A stretch of DNA of 64,000 bases from Diadema setosum (GCA_033980235.1 CM067072.1:24131192-24195191); one strand, 5' to 3'; positions 23,727 to 36,019 are shown, numbered from the stretch's first letter. Notes: generated by a model from the sequence alone, not told the origin. Program-made: numbers and translations.

Positions 23727-25775
23727 TTGGTCACAGCTACAAATAGCCTCATCTTGCCCACTTGGACTGTCGATGATTGGCTTGTCTGCAGAGAGCGACG
23801 GACCGGAGTGGTAAACAAAATTGTATTAGATAATGTTCCTCATAAGTTTACCAAGGGACGACCTCGTCCTCCTTGGTTTTCGTTTAAATTGAAACGTTTT
23901 TGTAGTAAAAAAGAAAAATTTTATATTCGTGCCAAGAAAAGTGGTATTAAGTCTGATTGGGATAAATTTATCTCGGTACGGAAGCAAGTCGATCGTGCCA
24001 TACGCACTGCTCACAGACAGTATGTCTCTTCAATCCTTGAAGAAGATCGGCCCAAGGAATTTTGGAGATATGTTAAATCTAGACGAACAGATAATACAGG
24101 TATCCAGACTCTTAAAGTTAATGATGTTTTGATTACAACTGATCAGGAGAAAGCAGAAACTTTTGCCACTCATTTCCAGAGCATCTTCTCTACTGAAGCT
24201 GAAGATGACTGTTCTCCTTTGCCTGAGTTACAAACTAGTCTTTTTCCCGAAATGCCACCTATTAAGATCAGTGTTGACGGTGTACGTAAACTGCTGCTTA
24301 ATATTAATACATCAAAAGCCATCGGTCCTGATCAAATTCAGAACCAAGCCCTTAAGATAGCTGCTGATGAATTGGCTCCTGTTTTACAGTTCATCTTTCA
24401 ACAGTCCCTTGACTCAGGGGAACTCCCGCTTGACTGGAAAAGTGCTAATGTTGCCCCCCTTTTCAAAAAGGGCTCTACCACTGACCCTGCAAATTATCGT
24501 CCAATTTCTCTCACCTGCACGTGCTGCAAACTGTTAGAACATATAATCGATAGTCAATTAATGAATCATTTAAGTGAACAAAACATTCTCTCCGACAACC
24601 AACATGCGTTTCGGAAGCACAGATCCTGCGAGTCACAGCTTGTACTCACTGTGAATGACCTCGCAAAGAACTTGGATAGTAACATCCCAACAGATGTTCT
24701 TGCACTGGATCTCTCAAAAGCTTTTGATGTCATCCCACACAAAAAACTAACCCAGAAGTTGAATTTTTACGGAGTTCGCTCTAACATTTTGCGATGGATT
24801 ACAAATTTCCTTACCAAGCGTGTTCAACGTGTATGTGTAAATGGGAAGAGCTCTGAATAGTATCCAGTCTTGAATGGTACGCCACAAGGTACAGTGCTTG
24901 GCCCTCATCTGTTTTTACTGTATATTAATGATATCCAGAAAGAAGTCTCCAGTACCACTAGGCTCTTTGCCGATGATTGTTTATTATATCGCCCAATTAA
25001 ATCACCGAACGACATGAGTGATCTCCAAAAGGACCTCGACGTAATGGTCAAATGGTCTCACAGATGGGGCATGCAGTTTAATCCTACCAAATGTGAATTT
25101 ATGCGAGTCACTAGACAGAGGTCTCCAGGTAAAGCATCCTACAACATCAGTGGTGTTACCCTCCAAGGAACTAAGGAGATCAAGTACTTAGGCATAAAAA
25201 TTCAAAACGACCTACGCTGGAATTGCCATACTCACTACTCAACCTCTAAAGCTGCGAGTGTATTGAATTTCCTCAGGCGTAACTTTCATCATTGTTCATC
25301 CACTGTTAAGCAAAAACTATATTTTACCTTAGTAAGACCACACTTGGAATACGCTGTTGCCGCATGGGATCCTTACACTGACAAAAATATTTCATCCATC
25401 GAGAGAATCCAGAGACAAGCTGCACGTTTTGTCACCAACACATACAGCAAGGAATCTAGCGTCACTCAACTCCTGAACTCCCTTGGATGGAAGTCACTCC
25501 AAACAAGACGAGAAGCACATCGCCTGACTTGTTTTCACAAAATGTTGAATAATAGATTGGATATTGATTATTTATCACACACTAAACCCAAGCTTATTTG
25601 AAGTAGACGCGGACATTCTCATCAGTTTGAAGTACCATCCTCCAGACTGGAAGTCCACAGAAACTCATTTTTTCCCCGCACAATTAAAGCATGGAATGAT
25701 CTTCCTCCTTCCGTAATCACACAAACGGATTCTGCTAAATTTAAGGAGATGTTATTAAATGGAATAATTGTTTAA
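23727..25775 (+). pseudogene. LINE reverse transcriptase remnant with two in-frame stops
   Basis: A single frame runs 23727-25775 and is broken by UAG (24858-24860) and UGA (25599-25601). It begins in the region between endonuclease and RT, so the endonuclease is missing (5' truncation). RT motifs are clear: SKAIGPDQI, NYRPISL, DLSKAFD (D at 24708), GTPQGTVLGP and FADD (24966-24977). The C-terminal domain includes YLGIKI, RPHLEYAVAAWDPY, IERIQRQAARFV and the WNDLPP tail. The sequence is close in style to the CR1/L2-Zenon assemblage and differs from the LINE at 54761. It lies in the intron between host exons c and d, antisense to the gene, and its end is about 85 bp from the exon c donor. Confidence 0.88.
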
Positions 25776-25860
25776 ATGTCCACCCTCAGGCACCTCCAGT
25801 CAAAACTCCAGTAGGAGTATTCAGGAGGACCTCAACCAAGTACCAAGTACCGCGTCTTAC

Positions 25861-25982
25861 CTCGTTGAAGTTGTCAAACGGTCCCACGCTGGGTCTGGAG
25901 GTGCGTGTGTGTCTGGGCGGATAGCTTTGCTGGATTGCCAGGTCCTTGGCGTGCTGGGTCAGCATCTGTTTGAACTCCTCCT
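25861..25982 (-). CDS. SLC4A11: SLC4A11-like exon c (linker to membrane domain)
   Basis: The acceptor GGCAG lies at 25983-25987 and the donor GTAAGA at 25855-25860. The exon contributes two bases plus 40 codons and ends in phase 0. Joined to exon b it reads TEEEFKQML, matching the conserved TEEEFKEAL that closes the cytoplasmic domain in SLC4A11. It then runs through a low-conservation basic, proline-rich linker (SYPPRHTRTSRPSVGPF) ending FDNFNE. The donor is only about 85 bp from the 3' end of an RT-bearing LINE remnant lying in the opposite orientation in the intron. Confidence 0.88.
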
Positions 25983-26918
25983 CTGCCATGACAATAATAC
26001 CATAATCATCATGATGACCATCTTTTCACTAACATTCCTTTCTTTGGACCATCACTACATTGCTGGCATAATGACTGGGATGATCACGTTAAGCATGATT
26101 TGAGATACTTCGCTATTAACTCTCTTTCCTCCATTAACAAGCATGAGAACAATAATAAAGATGATGATGATGATGATGATAATTATCAATACATCTATAT
26201 TGTACAGTAATGATAACAATAATTACAATAAAAACAACAATAATAATTATTGCTTTATTATTATTATTATTATTATCATTACTATTACTACTATTAATTA
26301 TTATCATCAATATCATCATCATTAAAGTCATTATCATTATATTACAATAACAACAATAATGGTAATTATGGCAACTTTTAACGGCACTAATGATATCAAT
26401 CCATTATTGTCAGCAGTACATTATTATAAAATGATCATGGTATGACCATTTTTAAACTAGCAGTACAACGGACTACTACTACACCTCAGCCCTTACTTTA
26501 ATTGATATTTACCATGAGTTTGATATCATGAGTGATATTCTGTTATCATTATGATTGTCAGGAAGGTAAAATCAGACAGCCATTCATGAAGTGTTTCATA
26601 TCTAATGTAGATAGCACAGCATTTTTTACATTGCTTTTGCAATTTAATGATATGAGCATCAATTTTGGTCATTCTAGCAGGCATTTATCAAGTTTGTTCA
26701 AGTTTGTATAACATTTATTTTCCATCTTTTTTCACGTAGGAAATCACATGCATGAAATTATTGTACAGGAAGGCAGAACCTCAAAAAAGCAAAGCTTGTG
26801 GTGAGCTGCCTTACAAAATACATTACATCACAAACACAAACACAAAAAATACAACGAAAACATGATAATAGTTCCCATGACAATATTGAAATGAAATACT
26901 AAGTATTCCTCAAAGGGA
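25983..26918. other. Intron b-c, AT-rich simple sequence
   Basis: Positions 26155-26400 are dense in ATT/ATC/ATG trinucleotide-like repeats. The rest is AT-rich. No gene signal. Confidence 0.55.
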
Positions 26919-27310
26919 GTTGTACAGAGAGGCAACAATGAGTACAAAAATATGTGACGAGCTACAGGCTATAGCAAATGTTGCATATACAGTAAACCTC
27001 GCACGAGTCGAAGCTCTCGACTGTAAAGGAAAAAAGAATGCGACTTTCGCGAGAGTCGATTTTTTTTTTTTTGACACAGAGTTATGTACATGTAAAGTAT
27101 ATTTGCATGCACGCATGTGTGTGTGTGTATGTGTGTGTGTATGCGTGTGCATGTGCTGTGTCTACAGCGCAACCATAGAGGTACACGTACAACATTCTCT
27201 CAGCTGCGTGCTTTCATCCCTGCCAACCCTGAAACAAAACACTCTCCTAGACCCGCGGTACCCAAACTATACAGCCAGCCAGTCATGCACAAACAAGCTC
27301 CGCCCACTTG

Positions 27311-27362
<52 letters not shown>

Positions 27363-27727
27363 GTGTGCCCCCATCTCCATCAACCCCGAGACAAAAACAC
27401 TCTCCCAGGCCCATCCCCCTCCATTGCAGTCACGCACAAATAAGCTCCGCCCACTTGGCCTGTCACTAAAGTAATGAAGCAGCGATTGGCTTGAACACGG
27501 AGTTCTCTGGTAACTGCCAATGATATGAAATATGAAACCTCTGCGCAGAAATGTAAACAAGACAATGGATAAAATGCACTGGTTCCAACTAGATCGTAAA
27601 TGGACATGGCACTGTTGGAATGAGATATTCCTAAGAGAGATATTGCAGTCTACCAGAGAGGCGACAGCTAAGTATAAAAATATGTGACAACCTACTGCCA
27701 GTAGCAGAGGTTACATACAGAGTGAAA
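26919..27727. repeat. Block of nested direct duplications with TG microsatellites
   Basis: An outer pair of ~75-bp imperfect copies lies at 26922-27000 and 27650-27727 (shared AAAATATGTGAC and related words). An inner pair lies at about 27216-27313 and 27364-27465 (shared AACACTCTCC, AAGCTCCGCCCACTTG). (TG)n occurs at 27314-27367 with a shorter one near 27117. No coding signal. Confidence 0.65.
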
Positions 27728-27956
27728 CATTGAATATTCATAACTTCAAGTAATGTGGAACATCAAAAGTTGTTCCTAGCAACCTGAGTTGTTCCTAGCA
27801 ACCTGAAAGCTCACACGAGGCCTGTTCAACACAATAACAACTGGTGTGTACAAAGTGGATTCGCCTGATGATAATGCACGGGTTACTAAAATGACTCGAC
27901 ACCAGGCACTGCCAGGCCCCGAGAGAACAGACTTGACCGCAACAGCAAGAACTTCA

Positions 27957-28379
27957 TCATTCCAGAAAGAAAGACGATTTATAGTGGCATTTAAATAGAC
28001 TAAAAGAAGGTACAGATTTTAGATGAGCTGGGAGGTTATTCCAGACCTTGGGACCAGAGAAACGCACTGTGTGTTGGAATGAGACTTTTTTATGCTTTGG
28101 AATGTGAATTAATGAAGCTGATCTGGTTTCATACTTATGATATTCCGAGTTTACTTCAAATAAGCGGCATAGATGATCAGGAAAAAGATTATTTGCACAC
28201 TTATACATAAATAAACCCAATTGGAGTGTATTGATATCTTTTAAACGCAGTAACTTTAACTCATTAAACAATGTATCAGTTCGAGCACCACCAGGACCTA
28301 TATTTCGTACATTACATAAATATCTAATGATATGATTTTGATAAACCTGTAATCGTTTGAGATTTGATTCAAATCTCAT
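27957..28379 (-). pseudogene. LINE RT C-terminal fragment
   Basis: About 140 residues on the minus strand match the extreme C-terminus of jockey/CR1-group LINE proteins: LKRLQVYQNHIIRYLCN, then FNELKLLRLKDI, FMYKCANNLFP, YETRSA and the terminal FSGPKVWNNLPAHLKS. The sequence is 5'-truncated exactly at an AT-rich microsatellite (about 28380-28418) and ends at a stop at 27957-27959. It lies in the host intron between exons b and c, in sense with the gene. No RT catalytic motifs remain, so it is a dead copy. Confidence 0.82.
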
Positions 28380-28749
28380 TGTAATAATAATAGTAATGAT
28401 AATAGTAATGATAATTCACAATATTCATATTTGTATGAAACATGTACATTTGTACATAAACATACATTCACTATATTTCTCTCTGTCCTTCTTTCTCTTA
28501 CGGTACATAACAGTATGTATGTATTCTTGTACATATGTACATATGCATTTATATGTTTGTATGTTTACGTTTGCATGTTTGAAAATATTTTTACATATTT
28601 GTATGCATGTATGTATACATGTATGTATACGTATCTATCTATCTATCTATCTATAGCTATCATTCTATCTATCTATCTAATGATACATTGGCAACGTGTG
28701 TATGACAGAACTCAGGCACAACTGCCTGAATAGGACTGTCCATGTTTAC
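28380..28749. repeat. Simple-sequence stretch beside exon b
   Basis: TAATGATAA-type repeats (28380-28418), ATGTA-rich sequence (28500-28640) and a (TATC)n run (28632-28680) lie between the LINE fragment and the host exon b donor. Confidence 0.7.
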
Positions 28750-28967
28750 CTGTCTTGACTTCCAGGAGAATCTGCCTGCACTCGATGTCGGCCAGCAGGG
28801 TGGCGAAGGTACGGGCCGTCTCCAGGGCATTCTTGGTCCCCTTCTCCCGCATCGGGGCCAGGACTAGGATGAAGAAGCGGATCTCCTGGCTGGTCCGCCC
28901 CAAGTTGGCGGGGTGCTTGAGGCGGGCGATGGCCACCTTGCGCCTCTGGAGGGACGGTAATGAGCAT
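28750..28967 (-). CDS. SLC4A11: SLC4A11-like exon b (cytoplasmic domain)
   Basis: The acceptor CTACCAG lies just above 28967 and the donor GTAAAC is at 28744-28749. The first base completes the leucine codon split with exon a, and the exon ends one base into a glutamate codon. It encodes the well-conserved cytoplasmic core: LQRRKVAIARL, then RFFILVLAPMREKGTKNA, then ARTFATLLADIECRQILLE. This is the region that reads RFVILVLAPPK and ARTFATMFSDIAFRQKLLE in vertebrate SLC4A11. A second CAG acceptor exists 22 bases downstream, but only the chosen one keeps frame with exon a and retains the conserved C-x5-LQ segment. The exon is markedly more GC-rich than the flanking intron. Confidence 0.9.
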
Positions 28968-30283
28968 CTGGTAGCGACAAAACAAAAAAAGGAGCGAAGC
29001 AGAAACAGAGTTACTGTTTTGAATCATTTACCTACACAATACCTTACAAAGAATCATTTGACACAATGGGACAGAACAGATAGTTAAAGGGAAAATGTGT
29101 AATCATTACACATTTATAGACCAACAATGGAGAGGTGGGGGAAGGGAGGTAGAGAGATAGAGTAAAAGAAGAGCTCATTGTATCAGATTGTTAAGTATCT
29201 TTCAATGCAGAACTGACTTGAGTGCAATGTATCTTGGACCCATATGGTTGTGTCACTGCAAAATTTGGTTTAACATGAATCATATGCACACAAGCTCTTG
29301 GTGTAGACAGAACTAACGACATTATTGGAGATGCTAAACCACAAATCAGATAAGATTCTACCACATTAAATGCTTTACATGACATTTCCTCAGTGAAAAA
29401 GATTTTCTAACTTTTTGCCCTCCCCAACTGAATCTATCAAGTCAATGGAAGATTACTAAAACAAGCATAGACAGAAAGAAAGCTCTCCTTTTCTGAATCT
29501 GGACACTGTAAAACATGCTACCAAAGGTATAAATATGTGTATTTACATGTATCAGCCTAAAAATGTTACAAAATGTATTTTGTGTGTGTTTTTGCGTTTA
29601 AGTGTGTGCATGAAACTTGTCCACATATCATTCATAATTGATTAAACCGTTTTATTCACCATGAGATATCATCTGCAGAAATCATACTGGTCTCATTAAA
29701 ATCTGCCACACACATCTTGTATGCTCAATGCATTCATCATTAAAACAAATTGCCCCCTTGATTTTCATGGATATTTGTGGCTACCGTCTGTGCTGAGGAC
29801 AGTGGAGGAGACATGGATCCCTCTGTTAAACCAGGTATATGTAATCTGAGTGTGTGCCTTTCTAGCTCTGACATTATGCACTGACATCCATCCCTGAGCC
29901 ACAAATGTGAAGCATGCCTCTTTTCTTGCCACGGCCCAAAAGTCCCCAAAGTCAGCGACACAATGGTGTACATTTGACAGAACTAAATTAAGTGTACTGT
30001 GTCACTGACACGTTTCCAGTCTTACTGTCTCCCTCTTCTATTTTTTTCTTCCACCTTGCCCGAACACGACCTGCGGGGAAAATGATTCCGCGGCAGCCAT
30101 GCGGTGGCTCATCTCCCTGACAGGTTATGCCGTTGGGCATACCACCGTGGCACCGTTACAACCACCTTAACCCTTCCTGTGCTTTACACACGGATTGGCA
30201 CATCCACTGCAGCGCTTAGCTTTATCGATGGTTACAGATGTCAGAAAACTAACTGCAAATAAATGGAGATTACGCAAGCTTCT
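28968..30283. other. Intron a-b, upper 1.3 kb
   Basis: No exon recognised. A GC-rich block at about 30040-30200 (ending near CACCGTGGCACCG) stands out from the AT-rich background as a possible conserved noncoding segment. Confidence 0.4.
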
Positions 30284-30859
30284 TTAAAGGAAACCAAAAC
30301 CCAAAGAGCAATGTGGTTTTAGTGAAAGCAGGAATATTAGTAGAGCACATATTTAAGTGAAAGTTTGAGGAAAACTGGATAATCGATGCAAAAGTTACAA
30401 ATTTAAAAAGTTTTGGTGTTGGAACCACTGGATAAGGAGACTACTTGAGTTTATGACATCATGCATGGACAACAATATAAAGAAAATTCAACATAAAGAA
30501 AATTCAACATGCTTTCACTTTTCTAGCAAAAGGAAAGAGCACTTGACTAACCGCTTTTAGAAAGCAGGGGCAATAATTACTACCCTGAACATATGTCAGT
30601 ATCAAGTTGATGGAATGTGTAACTTTCATGAAAAATGAATTTTTGTGGAATTCTCTTTATATTTTCTTTATATTGTTGCCCTCACATGACGTCATGAACT
30701 CTAGTAGTCTCCTTATCCAGTTATTACAACACCAAAACTTAGAAATTAATAACTTTTGCATCGACTGTCCGATTTCCCTCAAACTTTCACTGATGTGTTC
30801 TACTAATGTTGCTGCTTTCACTCAGTCCACACTGCTCTTTGGGTTTTGGTTTCCTTTAA
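30284..30859. mobile_element. TTAA-bounded inverted-repeat element, family B
   Basis: The ends TTAAAGGAAACCAAAACCCA and TGGGTTTTGGTTTCCTTTAA are exact complements, bounded by TTAA. Long subterminal arms also pair (GTTACAAATTT.., ATAAGGAGACTAC versus its complement). It is 576 bp without coding capacity, in the intron between host exons a and b. Confidence 0.88.
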
Positions 30860-31912
30860 TCCCCACAGCCTTCCTGTTGCACTGAGGCACACTGCTGTGC
30901 CCATGAGGGTTGGCAAGCTTGCAACTTTTTCAAGTTTGGCTTAACGCAACAACCGAGTGCTGATGACAAAGCATGGCAAGTTCCAGCCACGTGCCAAGAC
31001 ACAAAAAGGGTTAACTCACTGCAAGTTTCAGGACCTTGGGGTGCCAATGCTTGCTGCTACCTGCTCTCAATAATGCACAACAGCAGTAGACACAAATGCA
31101 GCCACGTGTGTACCTCCAAATAGAATAAACTAGATATTCGCACATGTTCCAGGCACATGCACGTTAATGTCTTTGTCTGCGAATCTTTTTTTCATAATCC
31201 TTTTCTCAGGCACAGGGCTACCCTGTAATTAACTCTGTAACACGTTCCTAAAGAGTTCATACACCTGGTACCTGTCATGTGTTATTGGGTGGTAATTACA
31301 TCTTAAGCTCCTTTCCTCTACCCCAATTCCCCCCCCCCCCCCCACCATCTTGCCTCTAGCTTCTTTATTGACCTTCATCAACATTCCTGAACTTTTATAG
31401 CACCCACATAATGTCACCAGGGAGATAAGACCTTGTATCTCAAATTTTGGTAAAAATCACTTATTTCTAACTGTAGAATAATTGATTAGGTCATGTCTTG
31501 CCAATATCCTACCTGTATTACCCCCCTAAATGCAGCCACGAAGGGACGTGTCAATGGAAAGGCTATTTCATTTGTTATGATGCTTTGGCTGCCATGTTTC
31601 TTTTTTAGCTCTCCTGAACATTTGAGATACAATGTTTGTCATCCCAAAAGCAATGCATGATATCACTGGTCCTAAATTTACAAAGGCAATATACACTTTG
31701 GTGTGAGCATTGAAAATTAATGTTTACTTCCCAGTACTAAACCAGCCTCATTTGGTTCAAGGTAAAAGGAGATGCACATATTAAATATTTTATCTATGCA
31801 TGAGCTTTACTTGCTTGTAGTATCTATACAAATTGTATGTGGAGCAAAGCTAATTGGTAATAGAATGGCATGATTTAAATATGGAGTTTATTGAAAAAAA
31901 AAAAAAAAAAGC

Positions 31913-32463
31913 TTAAAGCCAAAACACAGTTCTCAGAAGGGCTCAAAATTCATCTTCCACCATTTGGAATATACTTGCAATACATCAAAAGGGTCTACCA
32001 AGAAACTTGTTTGGCTGACGCAGTTGTTTTTGAGTATTTTGAGATCACAGCTATTGAATAATTTTTATCATATGCATCATTATGACTTTTATTTCTGAGG
32101 TGTCCTCCACATACAGTTGTAGTTTGGTAGAACATAATGTGATGATTTTTTCATGTCCCAGTAAATTTCAACATGTTACATGCTATTCACTCAAGAGTGA
32201 CAGATGGGTGGATACTGCTATAGCCCAATTTGTTGACTATCAATTATGAAAACTTACATAGCACCCAAGATAATGTAAGCTCTCAGATTGCAATAGTTGC
32301 AGCATACCTATTTGGCTAATATTTTGCATTTACGTCATCATGCATCTGAAATTGTGTTATTTCAACATTATTTCACCCTTTTCTTTTAATGTGCATATGT
32401 GTTTATTTTGGAGCAAAAATCAGCATTTCTGCAGGCATATTGAGAACTATGTTTTCACTTTAA
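31913..32463. mobile_element. TTAA-bounded inverted-repeat element, family C
   Basis: TTAAAGCCAAAACACAGTTC on the left and GAACTATGTTTTCACTTTAA on the right are ~80% complementary, bounded by TTAA. It is 551 bp, non-coding, and preceded by a poly-A run. Confidence 0.7.
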
Positions 32464-34467
32464 GTAGATAATCACTGCTAAACCTATATACACAAACTAT
32501 TTGGCTGAAAATTTTTGCAATCATGTAATCATAATGCAAATTTTTTTGACACATGACCAGATGAAATAAGCACTAGATACTTTATGTAATGCTATTTTAC
32601 AAATGCTAACACAGAACAGATGAAATTTCTCAATACAATATCCATCATCTGATGTAATGAAAATAGCTGTTAGATTCCCATGACGTTTGAAATTCAACGA
32701 GCATGATACTGACATTCTCATTCTGATATAAAATGTCACAGGTAAACTTGTGTGATGAAGTTGACACTTTATCATGACAGTCAGCCACTCTACTTTGATT
32801 TCTATCAGGTCAATACACCTGTAGACAGACTGCACTACATCATTCAACCAATTGGTTTTCCACGCATTAAACTCTTGACTTTGTTGTTGTTGTTGTTGTT
32901 TTTCTTGGGACAGATTCCTTAACAGTCATGCACAAACAAACTCTTCATTCTTCTTCTTCTTTTTTTTTAAGGAGAAGAAACACTGCAGGAAAGTATCACA
33001 TCGGAGCTAATTGTGCCGTAGCCCTACATGTATGTCTGTCTACATGTTCATCAGTCTTTATCAGGGTAACCGTGCCGGGCGGGTAAATGAAATTCCCCAA
33101 CGGAGGCGTGATCTCCGGGGGAAGGACATCCATCAAGTTTGCCGGGAGGTAATATCACGTCAGAGAGCGGCAGATTGACGAAATGGCCCACTCGACGGGA
33201 ATTGACCACTTAAAAGTGAACGCACATACTGGCCGGCTTATCCCTGCCACATTACCTGGGAGGTGCCAGATGCATTCGCAACAAGGATGCGGAGAGGAAA
33301 AGGAGTGAAAGTTTTCCACACATCCGAGGGGTCAACGTCCCGAAAAATATGGATAGGAGCCCATCACGCGCTGTGAGGTTTATAAAAGATAGAGGTGATA
33401 AAACATCTCTATACCAGGAGGCGGGCAGCGCTGCAAACTGTCACTCACACCTCCTGGGGTGATTCACCTTGTTACGATCATATGACCCTCAGTCACACAC
33501 ACTTACACACACACGAAGAAGAAACCACTACACGGCTCCTCGACAACAACGACTACAACATCGTGGCAAGCTCCAGCTACTTGTATAATGGTTTTCCTCA
33601 ACATTGTTTGCTGGTTCCAGCCAAGTGTGCAAAGTGGCACTCTGCGTAAGGTAATGGTTATGAGCACATTGTGGCTTACAATGAAAACAAGTAAAACAAA
33701 AACAAAAACAAAAACAAAAACAAAAACAAAAATATATAGAACAAGACCCATGTTATGGGGATTGGGAAATGCTAGAAGAGTTTAAAAGAAATAAAGGACA
33801 TTTAAGGGGTATTTTTGCATGTCACTGCTACTGAAATGTACATAGTCGTAGCCCAAATATGCCATACTTGTGCCATGCAGCACCTTCAGAAAAATGTCTT
33901 CCTATAGGACAATGCCACAAAATTATGATTTGCTCAACTCTTTATTTGACAACTGAGTGAGTTATGGCAGGGGTTAAAGCACTTTATAAAAAGAATGATC
34001 AAGAAATGAATCAAGGCATTCTAACACAATAAAACCACAGCATAGTATCATGAAATGCAAGGGTACGAGCTATCAAATATCATGTAAATCACTAAAAAGA
34101 TAAATCAGATAAGTTGATTTTTTTTTTTGGAAGAGCCCGAAGAGCAGTTAGCCAGGCAGGTGCAGTGGTAATGGTCCGCATTCAACCTATGGGGGTGTGT
34201 CAACATTACTCACGTCTAGCCATCTGCAGAAAATACCTCTCACCACAGGCAATTTGCAGCGGAGGTACTCTCTCTCACTCCTCAAGGTGGGAGCAAGTGT
34301 AGATATATTGATGGGGATTGTTATTTCTCTCCCCTTCTTTCACCATCTCTCTCTCTCTCTCTCCCATATTCTACTTCTCCCTGTTTTGACTTATATATCA
34401 AGATTTTCCATATCTCTTTTTTTCATCTCTCTATCTCTCTCTCTCCCTCATCCTTGTTCTCTCTTCC
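32464..34467. other. Intron a-b, middle
   Basis: AT-rich except for a GC-rich, complex block at 33060-33370 containing CACTTAAAAGTG and many CG dinucleotides, a candidate conserved noncoding element. A (CAAAAA)n run lies at 33688-33731 and a TCTC-rich tract at 34340-34450. No exon recognised. Confidence 0.4.
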
Positions 34468-34468
34468 T

Positions 34469-34790
34469 ATTGACCGATTCGGGTTCGTTGAGGGCAGCAG
34501 ACATTTTACGGCACAGGGCGCAGCCATAGTGGGTGTATCAGCCGACCCCCCCTGCTCTCCCCCACCCCCGGGCAACATGTTTATCACGCACTTGTGACAA
34601 AGGTTCGCGCACTAGCAAGCATTCGCGCACTCAGTACGAGACGCCTATTGGCTAAAGCAGTTTTTCATTCTGCGCGCGTGCTAATGTAGGGAGAGGGGTG
34701 GGGGAGTGCGGAGGGGGGGTCGGCTGATACACCCACTATGGCTGCGCCCATGCCAAAAATACACATAGCGCGTCACAGAATCGGTCAATA
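34469..34790. mobile_element. TA-bounded inverted-repeat MITE
   Basis: TATTGACCGATTC and GAATCGGTCAATA mark the ends. A second, longer inverted repeat inside (GGGCGCAGCCATAGTGGG, TGTATCAGCCGACCCCCC and complements) spans 34517-34748. The TA boundary suggests a Tc1/mariner-type mover, but no transposase is present. Confidence 0.75.
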
Positions 34791-34801
34791 GCCTAAAAGA
34801 C

Positions 34802-35017
34802 GGTGACACGACATTTGCTCCTGCGACAATTGCTCCGATCTTATTTTCTCTAAGGACTTCCAGGGTTAGGGTTAGGGCTGTGATAGGTTTTTAGGTTAAG
34901 TTTGATGTGAGAATTAGGATTAGGGTTTGGGTTATGTTTATGGGTTGAATTTACGTTTGGCTTAGCATGTAGATATATCATGGGAGTAATTGTCGCAGGA
35001 GCAAATGTCATGGAACC
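34802..35017. mobile_element. MITE with telomere-like interior, copy 2
   Basis: The ends are GGTGACACGACATTTGCTCC and CAAATGTCATGGAACC, and the interior is GGGTTAGGGTTAGGG-like. It is homologous to 23105-23305, and it lies 11 bp after the previous TA-bounded element. Confidence 0.8.
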
Positions 35018-35552
35018 TAAAAGACACAGTAGCGTGGGGTTTCGTGGGTGCCTCGATTTATTCGCTGCCCACTGGAGTGCATATGAAAACCACATATAGC
35101 ACTGGCCAACGAGTATATGCGCTAAAGCGTGTGCTCATCGGTAACGGTCGACTCCAGTCAATATTCTTTGGCTGTGTGTTCACTTAAACACAGATCAGTG
35201 ATACAGATGTACACAATTCTGCCATCCCATGACAAAAGGAAGCAACTGTGTGGAACGATTTTCTAATAGTAAATGAAGAGAAATGTCATTGTTTTATGAG
35301 GAAATCTGTAGAGCTGCTTCCTTTTGATATGTCTATATTTCAGAAAATTAGGGGTCATGTGACCTCAATTTCTTTACCATCATGTAGAGCATACAAACAA
35401 TACCCTAAATCAAAAAAAAAAAAAAAAAATTTGGATAAAATTCAGAATTGCTTCTTTTTGTCATGGAACGGCAGAATTTGTCATTGGGATTCTCGAATAT
35501 CCGAGCCCAGGCCAATCTTCTCACTCCCTGGTATCCCAGCACCATCGGATAT

Positions 35553-36019
35553 TTAAAGGAGACCTCCGGATGATTTTCAGATTTTTATATTTGAACAACT
35601 ATAAATTAGTTATACGGGGTGCAGAGTTTCAGAATTTATAGTGACTGGGACGAAGGATAAGAATGTTTTCGAAATTTATAACAAATTGCAATGAACAAGG
35701 ATGATGACATGGCAGCCTCATCATAAGAATGCATGAGTTGGGGCTCAAGGAAGCAGAACAAAAGAAGAAGGCATGCACAAATTATACACAGGTGAACTTG
35801 CAAGCAAGTGGTGTTGTAATGGAATTACGCTGCCACATTTCTGAAATATGTGAGGCTCCTATGTCATCGACACTGTTCAGTGTAATTTGTTTAAGGTTTT
35901 TCAAAGTATTGTTTCTCTGCTCAAGAACCTCAATAAATTCCACAAATCTATACATGGAACTATCAATTTATGTATCACATGATATGAAATTATGAAAAAC
36001 GTATGGAATGCCCCTTTAA
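35553..36019. mobile_element. TTAA-bounded inverted-repeat element, family D
   Basis: TTAAAGGAGACCTCCGGATG on the left and GGAATGCCCCTTTAA on the right with TTAA at both ends. Subterminal ATTTTCAGATTT/GAAATTATGAAAAA sequences pair loosely. 467 bp, non-coding. Confidence 0.6.

Noticed and set aside
26920..27474. Coding frame rich in CV/VC
   Set aside because: Translation of a TG microsatellite and nested duplications.
30941..31014. Another TTAA mini-foldback (TTAACGCAACAAC ... AAGGGTTAA)
   Set aside because: Bounded by TTAA and 74 bp long, but the arms do not pair and the shared core is absent.
34121..34230. tRNA-derived SINE head
   Set aside because: Box A/B-like words are weak and no tRNA fold or A-tail could be drawn.
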